64,000 nt of DNA. It comes from Beggiatoa leptomitoformis (GTDB taxonomy: Bacteria > Pseudomonadota > Gammaproteobacteria > Beggiatoales > Beggiatoaceae). A program made the translations under genes and the position numbers. The notes beneath the pieces were generated by a model. It did no database searches and was not told the origin of the DNA. It saw only the letters and a program-made list of their open reading frames with translations. Below are positions 58,258 to 64,000 of the stretch, one piece after another. The number at the start of each line of letters is the position of its first letter. Within the stretch, counting starts at the first letter, position 1. The stretch covers positions 310,001-374,000 of the forward strand of contig NZ_CP012373.2 in assembly GCF_001305575.3 (NCBI RefSeq), given 5' to 3'.

Positions 58258-59232
58258 ATGTTAAAAAAATTACTAGCAATATTTGTTATTTCTCTAATAG
58301 TAATGCCTATTACCAATTATGCTGATGTTAGTACTGATAAGAAGATTTTATATATTGATTCTTATCATCCTGAGTATGAGTGGAGTCAGGGCGTTCTTAA
58401 TGGAATTCGGCAGACTTTGGCGATGCAAGCACCGCATGTGGTTTTGGACACCTTTTACATGGATACTAAACGCAATTCAGACGAGGCGTTTATTCAAAAG
58501 ATGGCTGTGCAGGTACGTGATAAAATTGCCACGTTTAAACCAGATGTTGTTATTGCTTGTGATGATAATGCAATGAAATATGTAGTAATGCCATATTATA
58601 AGGATGCTGATTTACCATTTGTTTTCTGTGGGGTAAATTGGGATGCAAGCATCTACGAGTTACCGTATCGTAATGTTACGGGAATGGTTGAAATTGCTTT
58701 AATAGGGCAGATAATTCAGCATATTAGACAATACGCAACAGGCGATAGAATTGGTTATTTAGCAGAAAATAGCCCTGTTGCGCGCAAAAATGTTGAGTAT
58801 GAAGAGAAGTTATTTAATATTCATTATGAACATGCTTATTTTGTGAATAACATTGAAGAGTTAAAAGAAAAGTTTATTCAACTACAAACAGAAGTTGACA
58901 TGATGATTATTGATAATGTAAGTGGTATTAAAGGGTTAGATTTAAATAAAGCAGATTTTAGCCATTTCGTTGTGGAAAACACTAAGATACCCAGTGGCTC
59001 GGATTTAACTTGGAATGCTGATTATTGTCTCATTGCACTGGGTAAGGTTGCTGAAGAACAAGGTGAATGGACAACAGAAACGGCATTAAAAATCCTTGCA
59101 GGGGCAAAGCCTTCGGATATTCCCATTGTGCAAAATAAACGTGGCAAACTGTATATTAATTTAAAATTGGGAAACAAATTACGTATTCCTTTTAACCCCG
59201 CTTTACTAAAAACCGCAGAAATCATTCATTAG
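58258..59232 (+). CDS. Periplasmic ABC-type substrate-binding protein (paralogue 3)
   Basis: 324 residues from ATG 58258, preceded by GGAGGG, the strongest ribosome site of the three; ATG 58240 overlaps it and is rejected. Signal peptide LLAIFVISLIVMPITNYADV. Conserved lobes as in paralogues 1 and 2 (PDVVIACDDNAMKYVVMPYY, FVFCGVNWDASIYELPY). The stop lies 12 bases before the sensor kinase start, so it is almost certainly co-transcribed with it, placing binding protein and kinase in one unit. Confidence 0.85.
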   Translation: MLKKLLAIFVISLIVMPITNYADVSTDKKILYIDSYHPEYEWSQGVLNGIRQTLAMQAPHVVLDTFYMDTKRNSDEAFIQKMAVQVRDKIATFKPDVVIACDDNAMKYVVMPYYKDADLPFVFCGVNWDASIYELPYRNVTGMVEIALIGQIIQHIRQYATGDRIGYLAENSPVARKNVEYEEKLFNIHYEHAYFVNNIEELKEKFIQLQTEVDMMIIDNVSGIKGLDLNKADFSHFVVENTKIPSGSDLTWNADYCLIALGKVAEEQGEWTTETALKILAGAKPSDIPIVQNKRGKLYINLKLGNKLRIPFNPALLKTAEIIH

Positions 59233-59244
59233 GACTTTATCTTT

Positions 59245-62200
59245 GTGATTAAGAATGGATTAGCCGTTATGAGTAAATTTGTTTTCTCTTATCTGGGCAA
59301 TGCAAATGCGTTGCATACCCAAGTCAAAATCATTTTGTTTATGTTTATGATGTTGCTTGGGCTTGGTTTGCCTTTATTTTTGGCGGGTTATTTTACGATT
59401 GATAAAGTCACTTACTCAACCAGTGAAAAACTGTTTTTTAAGGACATTGATGTCATTCAAGAAAAAATCGCCGATGCCTATAAGGTATTAGCTGATGCAG
59501 GTGTTTCAGGACTCGATTTTTATGTCACAACGGCTAAAGATAGATTACTAGCAGCGTTAGCAAATGATGAAACCAGACAGGGAAAATTGTATATTTTTGA
59601 TTCAAAAACGCGAAATGTCATTTTGGGTGATGAAACATTAGTATTCACAGATGCCCAGTTTGATGAAATGTTGGGGAGTAAGCGGGGTGTTTTAAAACAC
59701 ATAACCAACCATAAAACACGTTATACCTTTTATACATTTTTTACAGTTGTCCCCGAATGGCAATGGGTTGTTATGTTATCCATTCCAGAAACAACCCTGT
59801 TTGCAGAACGTTATCATTACTTGTATGTGGTTATAGTAACAAGTGTTATTGCTTTACTAACATTACTTTTACTGTCTTATTTATTCACACGACGTATTAG
59901 TCATAAATTGCAAACGACCCTAGTTACTTTAAGAAAAGTAGAAAAAGGTGATATAACGGCAAGAATCAGTGATCTCAGTAATGATGAGGTTGGTATTATT
60001 CAACAGGGTATTAATCACATGTTGGATAAAATCTCTCAGGCAACCGCTGATTTGAAGGTGAGCCAAGAACGTTTTGACTTGGCAATGACGGGCACAAGTG
60101 ATGGTTTATGGGACTTAGATTTATGTACTAATCAGGTGTATTACTCACCCCGTTGGAAAGCAATGTTAGGTTATGAGGCAGAGGAAATTAATGATACGCT
60201 TGATGATTTTAAACGATTAACTCATCCAGATGATGTAGAGATGATTAATCGAGTCATTGAAGATTATCTCGCAGGCAAATTGCCTAATTATGAAGTGACA
60301 TTGCGGATGCTACATAAAGAGCGCGGTTATATCTGGATTCTGACGCGTGGGATTGCATTGCGTAATGAAGAGGGTGTTCCCTATCGTTTTATTGGTACGC
60401 ACGTTGATTTAACAACGCAAAAACAAGCAGAAGAAAAACTTCGTGAACAACAGGAGTTTTTAAGAGTTGTTATTGATAATATTCCACAATATCTATTTTG
60501 GAAGGATAAACAAGGTAAGTATTTGGGCTGTAATCAAAACTTTACGATACGCTCTGGTTTTCAAGAATCTGCACAAATAGTTGGGTTGGATGATTCTGCA
60601 ATGCCTTGGAAAGAACAAGCACATAAAACGATTGATAGGGAAAAGTTTGTTTTAGTAAACGATACGGCACTTAATATAATAGATACTTATACGAGTCCAG
60701 AAGGTGTATTGGGATATTTTGATATTAACTACATCCCTTTACATGATACGAGTAATGGCATTTTTGGTGTGTTGGGAATGGTTGAGGACATTACCGAACG
60801 TAAAGTAGCTGAAATACAATTGTCTGAAGCAAAAGAAGCCGCAGAAATGGCAAATAGAGCAAAAAGCACTTTCTTGGCGAATATGAGTCATGAACTCCGC
60901 ACACCGCTGAATGGCATCTTAGGCTATGCACAAATTTTAGGACGTGACCGCCGTTTAACCGAAGATCAGTTGGAAGGTGTACGGGTTGTACAACGTAGCG
61001 GGGAATATTTACTAACACTTATCAATGACATCTTAGACTTGTCAAAAATTGAAGCCGACAGAGCAGAATTGTATTTACTAGATTTTCATTTCTCTAGCTT
61101 TATCACAGATATTGTTGAATTATTTGAAGTTCGTGCGCATCAAAAGGGGATTAGTTTTGTTTACGAACCGATGACAGCCTTACCGCAAGGAATTCGTGGT
61201 GATGAAAAACGGTTACGGCAAATTGTGATTAATCTACTGGGAAATGCAGTAAAGTTTACCCGTCATGGCGGCGTTACACTTAAAGTCAGTTATGATGCAA
61301 ACGCAGAACGTATGCTTTTTTGTGTAGAAGATACAGGAACAGGAATTGATGCGGAATCATTAGAAAAAATCTTTTTACCTTTCCATCAAGTTGGTGATAT
61401 TGCAAATAAGGCAGAGGGAACAGGTTTAGGCTTATCTATCACAAAACGGCTTGTGGAACTGATGGATGGTACGTTATCGGTAGAAAGTACATTCGGTAAG
61501 GGAAGCACGTTTATGGTGTCTATTAGCTTACCTACCAGCGATTTGGTTAAACCGAAAGAAATAGAACAACCAATGATTGTCGGGTTTGAAGGCGCACCAC
61601 GTAGAATTTTAGTAATAGATGATCGAGAAGAAAATCGTTCTGTGCTGCGTAGATTACTCACTGCACTAGGGTTTATTGTCGTAGAAGCCTGTAATGGTAA
61701 AGAAGGATTGGCGCAAATGGCGGTGCAAACGCCTGATATTGTCTTAACGGATTTAGTAATGCCTGTTATGGATGGGTTTGAATTTACAAGACAAATTCGC
61801 AAACAATTTCCATTAGAATCATTACCTGTCATTGCGGTTTCTGCCAGTGTTTTCGAACATGAACAACAAGCCAGTTTAGACAACGGATGTACTGCCTTTT
61901 TACCCAAACCAATTAGAGCAGATGATTTATTTGCCTGTTTACAACAATATCTAAATCTTGTTTGGATTTACGAGCAAAGCTACAACAATATCAATGCAAA
62001 ACCTAATGAACATGTTAATACAGAAGCAAATAATGGTAATGTGGGATTGGTAGAATTATCGGTTGCAGATGCTGAAAATTTACACGAATTAGTATTACAA
62101 GGGGATATACAAGGAATCATCGATTACGCCGATACCCTACTTAGCGAAAGTCCGCATTTAAAACCCTTTATGGACCAAGTAAAACGGCTCGCAAAAGAGT

Positions 62201-62253
62201 TTGAAGATGAGGAAATTTTGACGATGATTGAGCCATTTTTACAACCAGCGTAA
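59245..62253 (+). CDS. Hybrid sensor histidine kinase with periplasmic, HAMP, two PAS and receiver domains
   Basis: 1002 residues from GTG 59245 (AGGA upstream); ATG 59269 is possible. Order: membrane helix (about 28-50), periplasmic Cache-like domain (about 50-190), second helix (about 193-215), HAMP (to about 270), PAS 1 (about 275-390, DGLWDLDLCTNQVYYSPRWK), PAS 2 (about 400-525, DNIPQYLFWKDKQGKYLGCN), dimerisation domain with His in FLANMSHELRTPLNGILG, ATPase (NLLGNAVKF, DTGTGID, GTGLGLSITKR), receiver with Asp in VLTDLVMPVMDGF, then a helical end of about 90 residues. No phosphotransfer domain. It adjoins three binding proteins, which may present ligand to its periplasmic domain. No DNA-binding regulator adjoins it. 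Confidence 0.93.
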   Translation: MIKNGLAVMSKFVFSYLGNANALHTQVKIILFMFMMLLGLGLPLFLAGYFTIDKVTYSTSEKLFFKDIDVIQEKIADAYKVLADAGVSGLDFYVTTAKDRLLAALANDETRQGKLYIFDSKTRNVILGDETLVFTDAQFDEMLGSKRGVLKHITNHKTRYTFYTFFTVVPEWQWVVMLSIPETTLFAERYHYLYVVIVTSVIALLTLLLLSYLFTRRISHKLQTTLVTLRKVEKGDITARISDLSNDEVGIIQQGINHMLDKISQATADLKVSQERFDLAMTGTSDGLWDLDLCTNQVYYSPRWKAMLGYEAEEINDTLDDFKRLTHPDDVEMINRVIEDYLAGKLPNYEVTLRMLHKERGYIWILTRGIALRNEEGVPYRFIGTHVDLTTQKQAEEKLREQQEFLRVVIDNIPQYLFWKDKQGKYLGCNQNFTIRSGFQESAQIVGLDDSAMPWKEQAHKTIDREKFVLVNDTALNIIDTYTSPEGVLGYFDINYIPLHDTSNGIFGVLGMVEDITERKVAEIQLSEAKEAAEMANRAKSTFLANMSHELRTPLNGILGYAQILGRDRRLTEDQLEGVRVVQRSGEYLLTLINDILDLSKIEADRAELYLLDFHFSSFITDIVELFEVRAHQKGISFVYEPMTALPQGIRGDEKRLRQIVINLLGNAVKFTRHGGVTLKVSYDANAERMLFCVEDTGTGIDAESLEKIFLPFHQVGDIANKAEGTGLGLSITKRLVELMDGTLSVESTFGKGSTFMVSISLPTSDLVKPKEIEQPMIVGFEGAPRRILVIDDREENRSVLRRLLTALGFIVVEACNGKEGLAQMAVQTPDIVLTDLVMPVMDGFEFTRQIRKQFPLESLPVIAVSASVFEHEQQASLDNGCTAFLPKPIRADDLFACLQQYLNLVWIYEQSYNNINAKPNEHVNTEANNGNVGLVELSVADAENLHELVLQGDIQGIIDYADTLLSESPHLKPFMDQVKRLAKEFEDEEILTMIEPFLQPA

Positions 62254-62327
62254 CTGTTTGGGTAAGACTGAAAATCTTGACTTTTTAAACAATGATTGCA
62301 TTATTTAGCATGAGTAAGTTTTTATCT

Positions 62328-62354
62328 AAGGGCGAATTTATTCGCCCTTTTTTT
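62328..62354 (+). terminator. Rho-independent terminator after the sensor kinase
   Basis: A nine-pair stem AAGGGCGAA / TTCGCCCTT with a TTTA loop, followed by a T-run. It ends the binding-protein/kinase transcript. Confidence 0.93.
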
Positions 62355-62526
62355 ATTTTCTAGTCATATCAGACAAACACATTGCATAGTAACCATTTGT
62401 TGAGTTGGATTTTTTTAGTTTTGTCAATTCTGGAAATTCGGAAAATGTTGATTCGGACAAAAAATTAAAGCGGGTGTATAACACTATCACTTATATATCC
62501 TACATCATCTATAGGTTACTTAATTT

Positions 62527-63309
62527 ATGCACATTAATCCCCTGTATATTAAACAGCAAGGACAAGGAAACCCCTTAATTTTATTACATGGTTGGGGATT
62601 TAATCACACCATTTGGGACAGTATTGCGAATGAATTGGCAAAAACATGGCGGGTTTATCTAGTTGATTTACCGGGACATGGACAAAGTCCACTATGTGAT
62701 TATGAATTAACCACATTATGTCAGATATTGGTTGATAATTTACCACAACAAGCCGTTTGGGTAGGATGGTCTTTAGGGGGATTATTCTCAATGGCAATCG
62801 CAAATCGTTATCCTACGGCTGTTAAAGCACTTGCACTGGTTGCAACATCCCCTCGCTTTAGCATTGCAGACGATTGGAAATGTGCGATGACAAATACAAT
62901 ATTACAAACGTTTGAACAAAACTTACAAGCAGATGCAGTAGGCACACTTAAACGTTTTCTGTCTTTACAAGTTAAAAATAGCGATACTGCCCGCACACAA
63001 CTACGACATTTATATCAACTATTTCAAACGGGGGGCTATCCACAACCCGCTGCTTTACAAGGTGGATTACAATTATTACGCACCGTAGATTTACGAGATA
63101 CGCTCGCACAAATTACCTGCCCTGCTTGGTTGTGCTTAGGCGAACATGATACGCTAGTTCCCGTTGCTGTCGGCGAGGCATGTCAACAGATTTGGCGACC
63201 GTTAGAAACCGTTTATATTCCCTCTGCCGCCCATATTCCTTTCTTATCTCATCCTGAGCTTTTTTTACATCACCTGTCTGATTTTTTCTCACACCATGGA
63301 CTCACCTGA
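62527..63309 (+). CDS. bioH: Pimeloyl-ACP methyl ester carboxylesterase
   Basis: 260 residues. Alpha/beta hydrolase that frees pimeloyl-ACP from its methyl ester in biotin synthesis. Oxyanion motif LLHGWGFNHTIW, nucleophile Ser in VGWSLGG, acid in LCLGEHDTLVP, and catalytic His in SAAHIPFLSHPE. Overlaps bioC by 14 bases, the expected partner that adds the methyl group, so the assignment is firm. Confidence 0.93.
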   Translation: MHINPLYIKQQGQGNPLILLHGWGFNHTIWDSIANELAKTWRVYLVDLPGHGQSPLCDYELTTLCQILVDNLPQQAVWVGWSLGGLFSMAIANRYPTAVKALALVATSPRFSIADDWKCAMTNTILQTFEQNLQADAVGTLKRFLSLQVKNSDTARTQLRHLYQLFQTGGYPQPAALQGGLQLLRTVDLRDTLAQITCPAWLCLGEHDTLVPVAVGEACQQIWRPLETVYIPSAAHIPFLSHPELFLHHLSDFFSHHGLT

Positions 63310-64000
63310 TTTATTAAACTTACGTGCCATTGCCCGTTCATTTGGACAAGCCGCACAAACTTATGAACAGTTTGCACAATTACAAAAAGAAGTTTGTGAA
63401 CAGCTAGTTGCTCGTACAGTGGAATTAAAAATACAACCCACCGTTATTGCCGACATTGGTGCAGGTAGTGGACGTTTAACCCGTGCATTAAGCCAACACT
63501 ACCCAAATGCACAACTTTACGCACTAGATATTGCTATGCCCATGTTGCAATATGCACAACAAAAAGCTCCATGGTCTATCCCCTTTTTTCGTCCTCGTCA
63601 TCAACATTTTATTGCCGCAAATGCCCTACATCTGCCCATCGCATCAGCGAGTGTTGATTTAGTCGTATCCAGCTTAATGTTGCAATGGTGTCCTGATTTT
63701 GCGGGCGTATTTGCTGAGTTTGCTCGCGTTTTAAAACCTGATGGTGTTTTATTATTTTCTACACTCGGTTTAGATACCTTAAAAGAATTGCGCCAAAGCT
63801 GGGCAAGCGTTGACGATACAAACCATATTAATCACTTCACAGACATGCACGAATTAGGCGATGCATTACTCCGTGCCGGGCTACATAATCCCGTTATGGA
63901 TGTTGATTGGCATCGTTATTATTACGCTGATGTTGTCACCCTGATGCGGGAACTAAGAGCAATTGGTGCGCACACAGTGATGACAGGTAAACGTCAAGGA
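63296..64000 (+). CDS. bioC: Malonyl-ACP O-methyltransferase, N-terminal part (cut by window end)
   Basis: ATG 63296 opens a frame that runs to the last base (235 codons) without a stop. Starts MDSPDLLNLRAIARSFGQAA and has the SAM-binding motif VIADIGAGSGRLTRAL, then LDIAMPMLQYA and SSLMLQWCPDF, typical of BioC. It methylates malonyl-ACP to start pimelate assembly. The C-terminus lies outside. The order bioH-bioC is common in gammaproteobacteria. Confidence 0.93.
   Translation, partial: MDSPDLLNLRAIARSFGQAAQTYEQFAQLQKEVCEQLVARTVELKIQPTVIADIGAGSGRLTRALSQHYPNAQLYALDIAMPMLQYAQQKAPWSIPFFRPRHQHFIAANALHLPIASASVDLVVSSLMLQWCPDFAGVFAEFARVLKPDGVLLFSTLGLDTLKELRQSWASVDDTNHINHFTDMHELGDALLRAGLHNPVMDVDWHRYYYADVVTLMRELRAIGAHTVMTGKRQG

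Overview
The window looks like the chromosome of an AT-rich gammaproteobacterium. The gene set (hemE, surA, parE, fabAB, pdxH, kdsB, bioHC, rnhB) is gammaproteobacterial. A nifE gene with a sigma-54/NifA-type promoter, a Calvin-type class II aldolase, an rpe-gph pair, many cyclase and PAS/kinase signalling genes, LRR-ROC and CHAT proteins, and RAYT/REP elements suggest a Beggiatoa-like member of the Thiotrichales. That placement is inference from gene style; no rRNA is present and no search was run.

Layout. 1-12 kb: the end of a class III adenylate cyclase; a nucleotide-transporter-like protein fused to HEAT repeats; a solute-binding protein; an mrr-type restriction gene broken by one in-frame stop; a minus-strand run sanA - MASE1 adenylate cyclase - mlaF-like ATPase; then hemE and surA. 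12-25.6 kb is an accessory island. It holds a decayed RAYT element, what I read as an integron remnant (attC-like sites, an attI-like junction, an integrase pseudogene) carrying a PvuII-methylase-like/HNH restriction-modification cassette, a VapBC pair, a type I restriction operon hsdM-hsdS-hsdR plus a zinc-peptidase gene, and a three-repeat secreted lectin-like gene between two 93-bp direct repeats. 26-32 kb: pyk and fba, repeats, two small genes sharing an upstream 19-bp box, nifE and a hypothetical gene. 32-35 kb: a 689-codon membrane protein gene cut in two by an IS5-family element. 35-48.7 kb is core: an MscK-like channel, parE, fabB/fabA, rnhB, a PocR-domain protein, a TPR-CHAT protein, rpe and gph.

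48.7-64 kb: a 1474-residue LRR-ROC-COR protein with 26 near-identical 22-residue repeats, a frameshifted Rpn-family nuclease gene, pdxH-kdsB, three tandem paralogous substrate-binding proteins leading into a hybrid sensor kinase, and bioH-bioC, the last cut by the window end.

How it fits together. Three restriction loci lie within 20 kb, and the one expected to attack methylated DNA (mrr) is broken while two DNA methyltransferases look intact. The integron integrase has lost its central catalytic block, so the cassette array is probably frozen. The binding-protein triplet has no ABC permease or ATPase beside it but abuts a kinase with a periplasmic domain, which points to ligand sensing. Gene starts were moved from the longest frame where a ribosome binding site, homology or operon spacing favoured another codon.
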